Source of the DNA: Segatella hominis
Lineage (GTDB): Bacteria > Bacteroidota > Bacteroidia > Bacteroidales > Bacteroidaceae
Direction of reading: 5' to 3'
Length of the DNA stretch: 64,000 nt
Assembly: GCF_004535825.1 (NCBI RefSeq)
Contig: NZ_SGVY01000019.1
Location: 1 to 64,000, forward strand
The notes beneath the pieces are model-generated. The model saw nothing but the letters and a program-made list of their open reading frames with translations. It was not told the DNA's origin and made no database searches. Below, piece by piece: positions 37,214 to 46,149 of this stretch (within the stretch, counting starts at the first letter, position 1; each line of letters starts with the position of its first letter). The position numbers and the translations under genes were made by a program.

Positions 37214-39268
37214 TTATCTTTTCAAAGTTACGTTTCTCTTGTACTTGGCAAGCACGGAAGCCTCATCAACATCACCTGCAGCCACGTATGTACGATAATA
37301 GAGCGGATAAGCTACCCCTGGAACCTCCCATTTATTACCAGGGTCGCTGGTTCCATAGAAGTAATCGAAACTGAAGCTATCCTCTGTCATATTAGAGAAA
37401 CCAACGGCAGCGCCATCGCTGTTCTTTCCCTTAGACTGCTGGTTGAATACCATGATAGAAGGAGTCCATTCTACCAGATGTGGATGATAAAGAATCCACT
37501 TTGGCACCGCACCAGTCAGGAAGTTAAGGTTGAGCGACAACTGACGGCAGTTAGGCAATACACGTGGCACCTGAAGAGGATAAACATCCTCATAAACTAC
37601 AGAACCATCCTTGTGCTTGCAGGTTACTGGATTATCCCAGCCAGAGAGCAACCATTTACAGGTATCACCTACCAGTTTGTCGAGATAATCAGCCTTATTG
37701 GTAGAGAAGTCTGCCCTGCTGTAGCGGGTAGCCTTGCCAGCAGCCTCCAAAGCTTCAGTCATCTCTTCATCTGTTGGAAGTTCACCCTCCAGGAAGCAGT
37801 ATGACAACTCCAGGGAATTCAGTTTGTCCCATGTAAGGAGTTTCAGAAGAGCCTGACGATCGCTGGTACCTTTGCTGACCTTTCCATACATACCGATAGG
37901 GTAAGTATTATAGATATAGTCACTATTTCCGTTCTTTTCCAATTTTGAAAGATCAATAGCTACATCTGTACGACGCTGAGCATAGAAGATGAGATTACGC
38001 AACTTAGGGAAGTTCTTCTCATTCACTACATTCGTAATGTCAGACAACTTATTGAAGTTGTTACTTACCAGATTGAGTGACTCCAAGGACTTACCCAACT
38101 TGATGAAGTTAGCTGGCAAGTGGGTCATACCATACGCCTGGATAGTCAGGTTCTTCAGATACTTCAATTCACAGATATCCTCACCAACCTCTACCTCACG
38201 AATCTGGTTGTTCTCATTGGCAGCCAGAGAGAAAGACTCCAGGTATTTCAGATTGCCAACTTCCTTAGGAAGAGACTCTCCACTCTTCAGGTTGAACATG
38301 CTGAACTTCACAGAGCGCACACGACCCAAAGCCTCAGGATGGCTCTTTACGAAGGCATCAGTAGCCTCCCAAAGTGTCACGTTCGACCAGTTACGCATAT
38401 TGTCGCTGGTATCGAAGGTAGCCATACAACCTAATTTCTGATTGATCATGATGATAGACAAAGAGTCTCCAGCACGATTATCCTCAATCTTCAAGGCTGC
38501 CTTCTGGCGAACTGTCAGGATGACATCATCGGTAGGATTACCATCTGCATCCACCAGTTTGTCTTCAGCTTTTACCGGTACTAAGTGAACCTTTGCCACA
38601 CGAACAGCAGGAACAACATTCATCGCCCAGCGGAACTTGAATTTGACGCTACGAGGACGAGCCTTTCTATCAAGGACGATTCCTATATTGGTACCAGTCA
38701 GTTTATCCTCATCCTTGCTATTCAGGAGCCAGCCTTCACGTTCTTTCTCATTCTCTGCCTTCTCGGCATCAGTCATGTCACCTTCGAAAGAATACTCTAT
38801 CTTACCGATTTTGCATTCTACATTGGCAGAAATCAAACTCTCAAAAGCACGCTTATCGTATGATTCTGAATTTTCGATTTCTACAGTTGGTTCCTTGATG
38901 TCAATCTGCTTACCATAACCAAACTGTACCACGGAAACGGTGCGGCGCTGACCGTTATCGCCGATAAAGGCGATATCGGTAGTACGGCGTCCGTTCATCA
39001 GAGTAGAATCTGCTACCACAGTTGCAGTAGTAGAACCCACGCCATTGGCAGGAGTGAGCATCAGCCAAGGCTCATCCACGTTAGCCACCCAATTCTGTGA
39101 GGCAGCAATGGCAAGCTGTTCGCTACCGCCCTGAGCTCCTATTTCTATCTGCTCCTTGTCGATGGAGAGTCCGCCTGGGATATCTACATCATCGCTATCG
39201 CTGCAGGATGCGGTCATCAGACCAGCACCCAGAACGAGGAGCCATGTAAGTTTATTAATATATTTCAT
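37214..39268 (-). CDS. BACON-domain leucine-rich-repeat lipoprotein
   Basis: 684 residues. The lipobox cysteine C23 is followed by SDSDDVD (surface-export-like). A BACON-type beta domain lies at about 35-115 (QNWVANVDEPWLMLTPANG). A middle beta region comes next, then leucine-rich repeats at about 300-560 (LKYLKNLTIQAYGMTHLPAN and similar). BACON and LRR modules bind ligands, often glycans or proteins. It probably sits on the cell surface as an accessory binding protein of the SusCD system. The intergenic gap to the next gene upstream is 21 bp. Confidence 0.88.
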   Translation of the reverse strand: MKYINKLTWLLVLGAGLMTASCSDSDDVDIPGGLSIDKEQIEIGAQGGSEQLAIAASQNWVANVDEPWLMLTPANGVGSTTATVVADSTLMNGRRTTDIAFIGDNGQRRTVSVVQFGYGKQIDIKEPTVEIENSESYDKRAFESLISANVECKIGKIEYSFEGDMTDAEKAENEKEREGWLLNSKDEDKLTGTNIGIVLDRKARPRSVKFKFRWAMNVVPAVRVAKVHLVPVKAEDKLVDADGNPTDDVILTVRQKAALKIEDNRAGDSLSIIMINQKLGCMATFDTSDNMRNWSNVTLWEATDAFVKSHPEALGRVRSVKFSMFNLKSGESLPKEVGNLKYLESFSLAANENNQIREVEVGEDICELKYLKNLTIQAYGMTHLPANFIKLGKSLESLNLVSNNFNKLSDITNVVNEKNFPKLRNLIFYAQRRTDVAIDLSKLEKNGNSDYIYNTYPIGMYGKVSKGTSDRQALLKLLTWDKLNSLELSYCFLEGELPTDEEMTEALEAAGKATRYSRADFSTNKADYLDKLVGDTCKWLLSGWDNPVTCKHKDGSVVYEDVYPLQVPRVLPNCRQLSLNLNFLTGAVPKWILYHPHLVEWTPSIMVFNQQSKGKNSDGAAVGFSNMTEDSFSFDYFYGTSDPGNKWEVPGVAYPLYYRTYVAAGDVDEASVLAKYKRNVTLKR

Positions 39269-39289
39269 ATTATCTTACTTTCTTTTCGT

Positions 39290-41974
39290 TTAATTTTCGA
39301 GATCCAAAGCATCGCAACCGCGGATGTCCTGATTCTTGTCGTAGAACAGCTTATACATACCTGCCTTGATATATGCGCAGACGCTGGTTACATCGATAGA
39401 GATGTTAGGGTTGTCAGCGATGTTCAGAATATAAAGGTGAGAAGTCAATGTCTCATCTACCTTGCGGATATCATTAGAACCTATCTGGAACTGAATCAGA
39501 CTTGGACAGGTGGTGATACCTGTTGGCCAGGTACGCAGACAACGCTGTTTGGTCTGCTCATCACGCTGATGATTGATGGCAAATGCACGGAGCACGGCAC
39601 TGTTCAATGGTTGGGTTGGCACCGTTGTGAAGCAGTTGTAACTCAAGTCCATATTGGTAATATATGGCAATGTAGTTGCACGGAAATCATCTGAGAGTGA
39701 TGTCAGCTTGTTGAATCGGAGGTCAATCACCTGCAGGAGATAAGCCTTCTTACCGCTGATAGAACCCTTAGGAATCGTACGCAACTCGTTAGCGCTCAAA
39801 TCGATGGTCGTGATTGGCGAACCTGCTGTAAACAACTCAGAAGGGAACTTCTCTATCTTATTGTTTGACAGGCTGACTGAAGCTGCATTAATACCCTTAT
39901 AGGTACCATGACTTGTATCTACACCAGTAATCTCATTGTAAGAGAAATCTACAGAACCCATCTCACGAACCGAACTTGCATCAAAGATATTAGGAATCTT
40001 CTTCAACTTGTTATGAGCGAAAGTCAGACTTTCCACGTCATCTGTAAAGGCACAGAGATTAGCAGGAATCTCTTCAATCTGGTTGTTGTTCAGATAGAGA
40101 GAAGAGAGAGCTACCTCAGAACCAAACGGATGTACCTTCTTGATATTATTGTAAGCCAGATCGAGCAAACCGAGATTTACCATCTTTCTCAATGCAGAAT
40201 ACTCAGGGAACTCCTCCAGGTTATTGTAACTCATATAGAGAATCTGGAGAGTCTTACCTGTCTTCTCCTCAGCTAAGCGAGTCCAATCATTTCTCAACTG
40301 ATTAGCAGAGATGCCCTTGCATCGAGCCAAGTTCATCGCCTGCAAATTAGGGAGATTATAGTAGAAGTCTGGAATTCGACTGATCTTTGGACAGTTGTAA
40401 AGCTCGATATCGGTAAGGTTGGTCATGTTGTCCCAATCCTCTTCCTTGAACTCCTGAGCAAATTTACCATAAACGGCATCGTCTGCATTGTAAAACTTCG
40501 CACAAACCTCGTCGGATGTGATAGAAGAGTTACCGATATAGAACTGCTGCAACTTAGTCAGGCGATAGATGGCCTTAGATACACCTGTAATTTTATTGGT
40601 CAATGTACCGATCTGAGCGTCTTTCAGGTTGATACGGCTGTCCTTCTTGATTCTGTTCTTAGGAGCTACCTTAGGGTCTGAGTTGTAGCTTTCTACAATC
40701 ATATCCGACATATTGGCACGTGGGTCATACTTCAAGAACTTGGTCTCATAGTCATGACGCATGGTGCTCTTCTTGGCTGCATTCAGACTGTTGGCATCGT
40801 AATTATTGAAGATATTGGCACCAATCTTCTCATCGTGAGAGCCAAGGTTGAGTACCTGAAGTTCTGTGAGCTGTCCGATAGCATCTGGCACGATACCCTT
40901 GGCACCGAAACCAGCGATGACGAGACCGATGACACGACCATTGCTGTTGAGTGTAACACCAGGTTGGTCGCCCCACATATCGAGTTCCTTATTGAAGTTC
41001 CAGTTAGCACCCTTGAAAGTAGCATCGCCATAGAAGCTCCACTCCTTACCCTGGAGAGATTCCCAGATAGCCTTCAGAGCCTCATAATCCTTGATGTATT
41101 CCTTGGTCTTGGAGAGCAGGATAGGCACCTGAGCCTTATCATTCAGTTGATTATCCTCTACGATAAACGCCTCACCCTTTACAGGCTGGGTTTCATACTT
41201 GGTCTTCACCGCACCGGTCTGACCGTAAGTCGTATAAGAAGTAACCTGGTAAGTACCAGCAGGAAGCCATACAGTAGAATCACAGTAGGCAGTACCCACC
41301 TCCATATACTTATCGTTTTCATCATCAGGATTCTGATGCTCCTCACTTGCCTCCTTGTATTTCACCTTAACGCCAGGGAAAGTGAAAGTCTCACGGGTAA
41401 AGAGGTTGGTTACGCTGATATCAATCAATCGGATATTAGAGAAGAGATACTCGGTATTACCGGCACGGGTCTTCTCCCATTCCTTGACAAGATTGAACTT
41501 CACCTTACCGCGCTCCACAGTCTCCACCATGAGGTTCTGTACTTCCAGACCGCCACCAACAACAGTGAATGTCTCGCCGGCAGAAGAAGCCAACAACTCC
41601 TCATCTACAGCATCATAGAGATAGAAACCGATGACGGTGTAGGTACCAGAGGCAAGTTGCAGTTTTTCACTTCTCAGACCATACTCTGCATTCTCTGAAT
41701 TATAAGAATTGAGCACCAAAGTCTGAGATACAGTCGTACCATTGTGCTCCATGACCACCTTGATTTTCTTGGCATCATCCAATTTCTCAAGTTTGTCAAG
41801 GGCAGCAGCACGGGTAGCTCTTGTAGAAACCTTCTTGCTGAGTTTGAACTGCACATATCCGTATGTGCCGTCCCAGCCCTCAGTTTCATCGTCAGAGCAA
41901 CTTGTTGCTGCAAAGGTCAGCATCGTGACCAAGAGCAACAAGAGTGCCTTTGAAAATATTTTTATTCTATTCAT
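39290..41974 (-). CDS. leucine-rich-repeat surface lipoprotein (DUF4458-like N-terminus)
   Basis: 894 residues, the largest binding protein of the operon. Lipobox C26 is followed by SDDETEG. Residues 35-310 are beta-rich and resemble DUF4458 modules. From about 330 to 870 there are many leucine-rich repeats with LxxLxLxxN spacing (NLGLLDLAYNNIKKV, VDFSYNEITGV). It is probably a surface-exposed ligand-binding solenoid. Its ATG overlaps the stop codon of the preceding gene (TAATG), implying translational coupling and matched expression. Confidence 0.85.
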   Translation of the reverse strand: MNRIKIFSKALLLLLVTMLTFAATSCSDDETEGWDGTYGYVQFKLSKKVSTRATRAAALDKLEKLDDAKKIKVVMEHNGTTVSQTLVLNSYNSENAEYGLRSEKLQLASGTYTVIGFYLYDAVDEELLASSAGETFTVVGGGLEVQNLMVETVERGKVKFNLVKEWEKTRAGNTEYLFSNIRLIDISVTNLFTRETFTFPGVKVKYKEASEEHQNPDDENDKYMEVGTAYCDSTVWLPAGTYQVTSYTTYGQTGAVKTKYETQPVKGEAFIVEDNQLNDKAQVPILLSKTKEYIKDYEALKAIWESLQGKEWSFYGDATFKGANWNFNKELDMWGDQPGVTLNSNGRVIGLVIAGFGAKGIVPDAIGQLTELQVLNLGSHDEKIGANIFNNYDANSLNAAKKSTMRHDYETKFLKYDPRANMSDMIVESYNSDPKVAPKNRIKKDSRINLKDAQIGTLTNKITGVSKAIYRLTKLQQFYIGNSSITSDEVCAKFYNADDAVYGKFAQEFKEEDWDNMTNLTDIELYNCPKISRIPDFYYNLPNLQAMNLARCKGISANQLRNDWTRLAEEKTGKTLQILYMSYNNLEEFPEYSALRKMVNLGLLDLAYNNIKKVHPFGSEVALSSLYLNNNQIEEIPANLCAFTDDVESLTFAHNKLKKIPNIFDASSVREMGSVDFSYNEITGVDTSHGTYKGINAASVSLSNNKIEKFPSELFTAGSPITTIDLSANELRTIPKGSISGKKAYLLQVIDLRFNKLTSLSDDFRATTLPYITNMDLSYNCFTTVPTQPLNSAVLRAFAINHQRDEQTKQRCLRTWPTGITTCPSLIQFQIGSNDIRKVDETLTSHLYILNIADNPNISIDVTSVCAYIKAGMYKLFYDKNQDIRGCDALDLEN

Positions 41975-43614
41975 TATTTTCTAATTTTTCTGATAGAAGT
42001 ATGTTTCTTACTCATTCCCTCTTCACCAGCTTCGATAACAAGAATCTTTACAGGAGTTCCATTGTCCTTGAAGACCATATATATCGGAGTTGCTTCTGGT
42101 ACTGGTATAAAGAATACCCAATTCTCCTTTTCGTCTTGTGAAGCCTCTGCACTTGAAGAAATATCATTGCCGCTGCTATCCATTACTGTCAGATAACCGG
42201 TTTCCATCATTGTGGTAGGATCCCAATCCTTAAGGTTAGGATTGACAGTAAGTGAAGCGCCTACTTTTGACTTTGCAACATAAATTTCATCACCATTATA
42301 ACCAAAAACTTCTGACGCAACAGAACCATACATGGAATTATCCTTCTTGCACTCAACTGGCAAGTAGTTCATCTCCAAGATAGTTGGTGCTGCAGACTGA
42401 TCACCTGCAGAAGAGTTGTTCTCCTTCTGTACAATATTCATCAGGAAGTAGCGGTCGAAATCACTTCTCACAGTAGTGAAATTGTTCTCCAACATATCGT
42501 CGTAACCATTCTTGAGCGTATCGCACACGCTCTGTGGCAATGCATAAACCAGAAACTCACGGCTTCCGCTGCTCAAAGCATCAACAGTAAGTTTGACATC
42601 ACCTTTCTCACCCTGCAATTTCACGGCGCCAGATTCATCCTCGAACAAACCATTCTTCTTGTTCTCGAAGACTACCAGCTGGTAAGCATCATTAAACGTA
42701 TTGAGTTGGAATGGAACAAAATTGTGGAAAGTGAAAGCATTGGCAGCCTCACCAGTCAGGCTTGTACCAGTCTGTGTGAATACCTTGCCATCCAGAGAAA
42801 CATTCCATACTGCCCACTGTGAAGAGGTAGGATAAGTAATATCCATCGTATGAGTGGTCATACCATTATAGATAACAGGTACGGTCACAGCAGCCTTACC
42901 ATCCTCTGAAGCAAAAGTGAGGGTGTAGTTAGCTTCCTTGGAAATAGCATACTTCGCATTCAAGCCCTGACCTTCTTTGAAGGCAGCACCGCCTGCAACT
43001 TCCTTGTTTGGTGTACCAATCAGGAAACCGCCTTCCAACTCTACCCAAGCTGGAGTATTGGTCACAGCAAAACGATAAGTCGATTTGACAGTAAACTTAT
43101 TGTAGATAGGCTGACCTGCGGCATTCTTGGAGCCTACAGTAATACCGGTCTCAGTAATATCGTTGCCCAACTCATCATAAACTTTGAGTTCATATCCTTC
43201 AGCAGAACGCTGAATCTCAGCAACAGTCACTTCCTGACCGCCCATCTTCAAGTTCAACTGAGCTACGCTCAAATCCTTGCTGGCATCATCGTCAGTAATA
43301 GTCACCTGGATGGTTTGCTTACCGGCAGCACCATTGAGTACGAAACCAGGCTTTGCAGCAGCCTTCGCCTCTTCCTGATTCTCATTCTGAGCCTCAACTT
43401 TAGAAATCTTACACCAGATTTTGTTAGAAGAGAGACTCCAGTTCTGGTTGGCATCGAAAGTAAACTCTTTCACATCGCCAGCAGCACCTGCAATAGTCTG
43501 CACCTGTGGAAATACAGGATTTACGGCATCGTCGTCGCTGGAACAAGCGGTGAACAAGGTCACTGAAACCAGCGCCACAAGTACGAGCCAATATCTTGAA
43601 ATTAACTTTTTCAT
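41974..43614 (-). CDS. DUF5003-like surface lipoprotein
   Basis: 546 residues. Lipobox C24 is followed by SSDDD. Several beta-sandwich segments are seen, the first BACON-like (about 40-135, FDANQNWSLSSNKIW); a long beta-rich remainder follows with no catalytic motif recognised. The DUF5003 label is from recollection of similar operons in Bacteroides and is tentative. Its stop overlaps the start of the LRR gene. It probably acts as a surface-exposed accessory binding protein. Confidence 0.7.
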   Translation of the reverse strand: MKKLISRYWLVLVALVSVTLFTACSSDDDAVNPVFPQVQTIAGAAGDVKEFTFDANQNWSLSSNKIWCKISKVEAQNENQEEAKAAAKPGFVLNGAAGKQTIQVTITDDDASKDLSVAQLNLKMGGQEVTVAEIQRSAEGYELKVYDELGNDITETGITVGSKNAAGQPIYNKFTVKSTYRFAVTNTPAWVELEGGFLIGTPNKEVAGGAAFKEGQGLNAKYAISKEANYTLTFASEDGKAAVTVPVIYNGMTTHTMDITYPTSSQWAVWNVSLDGKVFTQTGTSLTGEAANAFTFHNFVPFQLNTFNDAYQLVVFENKKNGLFEDESGAVKLQGEKGDVKLTVDALSSGSREFLVYALPQSVCDTLKNGYDDMLENNFTTVRSDFDRYFLMNIVQKENNSSAGDQSAAPTILEMNYLPVECKKDNSMYGSVASEVFGYNGDEIYVAKSKVGASLTVNPNLKDWDPTTMMETGYLTVMDSSGNDISSSAEASQDEKENWVFFIPVPEATPIYMVFKDNGTPVKILVIEAGEEGMSKKHTSIRKIRK

Positions 43615-43673
43615 ATTGTTATTCTGTTATTATTTTCTTGAATATATCTGCGTTATATAAGCACCCGAAAGGC

Positions 43674-44576
43674 TTAATAACCTTGTTCTTTGAGTTTCTC
43701 TGCCTCAGCATCGCTTACCCACTCAAACATGGTGATGAAAGTACCGACATTACCATATAATGATCCGTCCTTCTTGTTGACACTCATGTTGACATACTGC
43801 AATACATAGTTCTGGCAGGTATTATAATAAGAGGTATAGAGAGAAGGCTGGCTGATGCGCAACTTGCCATCTCCATAGATAGTTCCGAACGCCTCACCGG
43901 TCTCACCGGCTATCTGGTCGTCCATCTCTACCTTTGGTTCCAGAAGGTTGCCAGTCTTAAACTTCAACTTCAGATCATATCCCTTATAATATACATCCTT
44001 CAGGAGTACCGTATTTTCCTCACCTTCTACCACCTCAGTCTTGATCAGACGGTTGGTTACGTTGTTCAGATACTGGCTATAGAAAGTAGAAGTAACCATA
44101 CACCAACCAGAGAAATTGTGGATATCGAAAGGACAAGCCTTCTGCATCACCACGTGAGTATAGTCCTTGTAGAGTTCAGTCCAGTTGTACTTCTCAGGAA
44201 TCACCAGTTTCAGCGTGAAACCTAAGGAGTCCGTCTTTCCGATATTATCATAGATACCCTGAACCTGCACATTTCCTACCATCTCGCCTGCCTTGATAGT
44301 GACAGTATTGTTGAGCACACGATAATGCTTACCCTCGATGGCATTGCTCTCTTTGTCAACAACTTCCACACCGAAGGTGCGGTCGTAATCCACTTTTTCT
44401 GTAGCCGATACAGGAACATTGAAGATTTCATTGTTTTCCTGTACAGGATACTGATAAAGCGTATCAGAGAACATGATATGACTCGGACCAGAATAGGTAG
44501 TAAAATCCTGCGAACAGCTCGCAAGAGCGATGAGTACAGCTACTGCTGCCAAACATCTCATCATTATTTTCTTCAT
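43674..44576 (-). CDS. DUF4843 lipoprotein
   Basis: 300 residues. Lipobox C21 (ALASCSQDF). The body opens with YSGPSHIMFSDTLYQYPVQ and a Calx-beta-like segment containing EGKHYRVL, the pattern of DUF4843 proteins encoded beside SusCD pairs. It lies 24 bp after susD and 59 bp before the DUF5003-like gene. Role unknown; probably part of the outer-membrane capture complex. Confidence 0.85.
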   Translation of the reverse strand: MKKIMMRCLAAVAVLIALASCSQDFTTYSGPSHIMFSDTLYQYPVQENNEIFNVPVSATEKVDYDRTFGVEVVDKESNAIEGKHYRVLNNTVTIKAGEMVGNVQVQGIYDNIGKTDSLGFTLKLVIPEKYNWTELYKDYTHVVMQKACPFDIHNFSGWCMVTSTFYSQYLNNVTNRLIKTEVVEGEENTVLLKDVYYKGYDLKLKFKTGNLLEPKVEMDDQIAGETGEAFGTIYGDGKLRISQPSLYTSYYNTCQNYVLQYVNMSVNKKDGSLYGNVGTFITMFEWVSDAEAEKLKEQGY

Positions 44577-44600
44577 GATCGTCTCTTTATTAATAATCCG

Positions 44601-46127
44601 TTATTTATTACTTTCATTAGGCTCTATCTCTGAACCTGGTGCTTCCAGCTCATGCTGTGGAATTGGCCAGACAAAGAGTGGATCATCCTTCTCTACCTTC
44701 AAGCTGCTCTGTACGAAGTTGGCAGCAGGCTGATCAGAAGCCTTACGCTCGAATCCCTTGTGCCAGCGCTTGAGGTCGTTCAGACGGAAACCTTCCATAT
44801 AGAGTTCCTTCACACGCTCTGCCTCGATAATCTTCATGGCATTGCTCTCGCTCAAGGATGTGTTACCACCATATGATGAGTAACGGGCTGTACGCAAGGT
44901 AGAGATATCCCTACCTGCCTTGCCATATTCACCCTTCATGGCATAAGCCTCTGCACGGATCAGATACTGCTCTGAGAGACGGAACACCATTGGCTGGTGA
45001 ACATGCAGAATGTTACTGTTCAGGAATTCTGCATCACCAAAATACTTGCTCAGCAAAGGCCACTGCAAGCCGTGCTCATAACCTGTGACACGGGTAGTGA
45101 AGATGGCTGCAGGACGAAGATCATTGGCATCATATGAATTGATAACCCAAGTCTCTGGCACATAGTCTGGACGATAAGTTACATAGTTGTAGTTATCAAA
45201 GATAGTACCCAAGGCACCACCATAACTGTTTACAGTAAAACCAACCTTCCAGATAGCCTCACGGGAATCACCATAAGTCCAGATGTACTTATAGTCGTTC
45301 ACCTGACTGGAATAGGTTTTAGAAGACGCCTTCTCCAATGTATAATATTTGCTGCCGATAACCTTAGAAGCATACTTGATGGCATCATCCCAGCGATGCA
45401 TATATAAGGATACGCGCGCACGCAAAGCATGACAAGTATATTCATTGAAGTAAATCTCGTTGTAGAGACTTCCAGTAAAGTCATCTTCCAACTTCAGATA
45501 CTCTGTAGCCTTATCAAGGTCTCTCAATACGAACTCGTATGAAGCCTTCAGGCTGGCACGTTTCTGTGGCTCATTGCCGTAATAATGCTCTGTGAGTACC
45601 ACACCCAGGTCTTTCTCTGCCTGCTCATCATTATCATAAGCCTTGCAGAACATCTTGATCAACTCAGAATAAGCCAAGGCACGAGCGAAGTAAGCCTCAC
45701 CCTGATACTGCTCCAACTTGTCCAGTTCTGTATCACTGGTGGTATTGAGCTTTACTTTCTCTACATTGTCAAGCAGGAAATTGGCACTATTGATAACACC
45801 ATAAAGGGCACCATATACAGACTCGATGTCGGTATTGGTAGGCTTGATATCCTTCCAGCGATAGATATCGCCATAGGTATTGGAGTAGCCCTTCACACAA
45901 TACACGAAGTCTGTCTGCAAGTCTGGCAAGAGTGTCAACTTGCCCGAGTACAATGCGCTGCTCTTAAAACTGTCATAGATTCCATAGACCAGCTTATCTA
46001 CATCATCCACTGTATTGATAGCCTCATCCATGCGGATAGAATCCTCAGGATACTTGTCAAGACAGGAAGAAAAAGACAAGGTCAGGACAGCTGACAGTAT
46101 ATATGTCTTAATATGTTTAATCTTCAT
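44601..46127 (-). CDS. RagB/SusD-family outer-membrane lipoprotein
   Basis: 508 residues. Lipobox C22 (SFSSCLDKYPED). N-terminal helical TPR-like core, with the family C-terminal half containing FRLSEQYLIRAEAYA (about 390-405) and RRWHKGF-type end EGFRLNDLKRWHKG. SusD proteins form the lid on the TonB-dependent channel and bind the ligand. It lies 22 bp after susC. The absence of carbohydrate enzymes in the operon suggests a RagB-like peptide-binding role. Confidence 0.95.
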   Translation of the reverse strand: MKIKHIKTYILSAVLTLSFSSCLDKYPEDSIRMDEAINTVDDVDKLVYGIYDSFKSSALYSGKLTLLPDLQTDFVYCVKGYSNTYGDIYRWKDIKPTNTDIESVYGALYGVINSANFLLDNVEKVKLNTTSDTELDKLEQYQGEAYFARALAYSELIKMFCKAYDNDEQAEKDLGVVLTEHYYGNEPQKRASLKASYEFVLRDLDKATEYLKLEDDFTGSLYNEIYFNEYTCHALRARVSLYMHRWDDAIKYASKVIGSKYYTLEKASSKTYSSQVNDYKYIWTYGDSREAIWKVGFTVNSYGGALGTIFDNYNYVTYRPDYVPETWVINSYDANDLRPAAIFTTRVTGYEHGLQWPLLSKYFGDAEFLNSNILHVHQPMVFRLSEQYLIRAEAYAMKGEYGKAGRDISTLRTARYSSYGGNTSLSESNAMKIIEAERVKELYMEGFRLNDLKRWHKGFERKASDQPAANFVQSSLKVEKDDPLFVWPIPQHELEAPGSEIEPNESNK

Positions 46128-46149
46128 TATTATTATCTCCTTTCTTTGT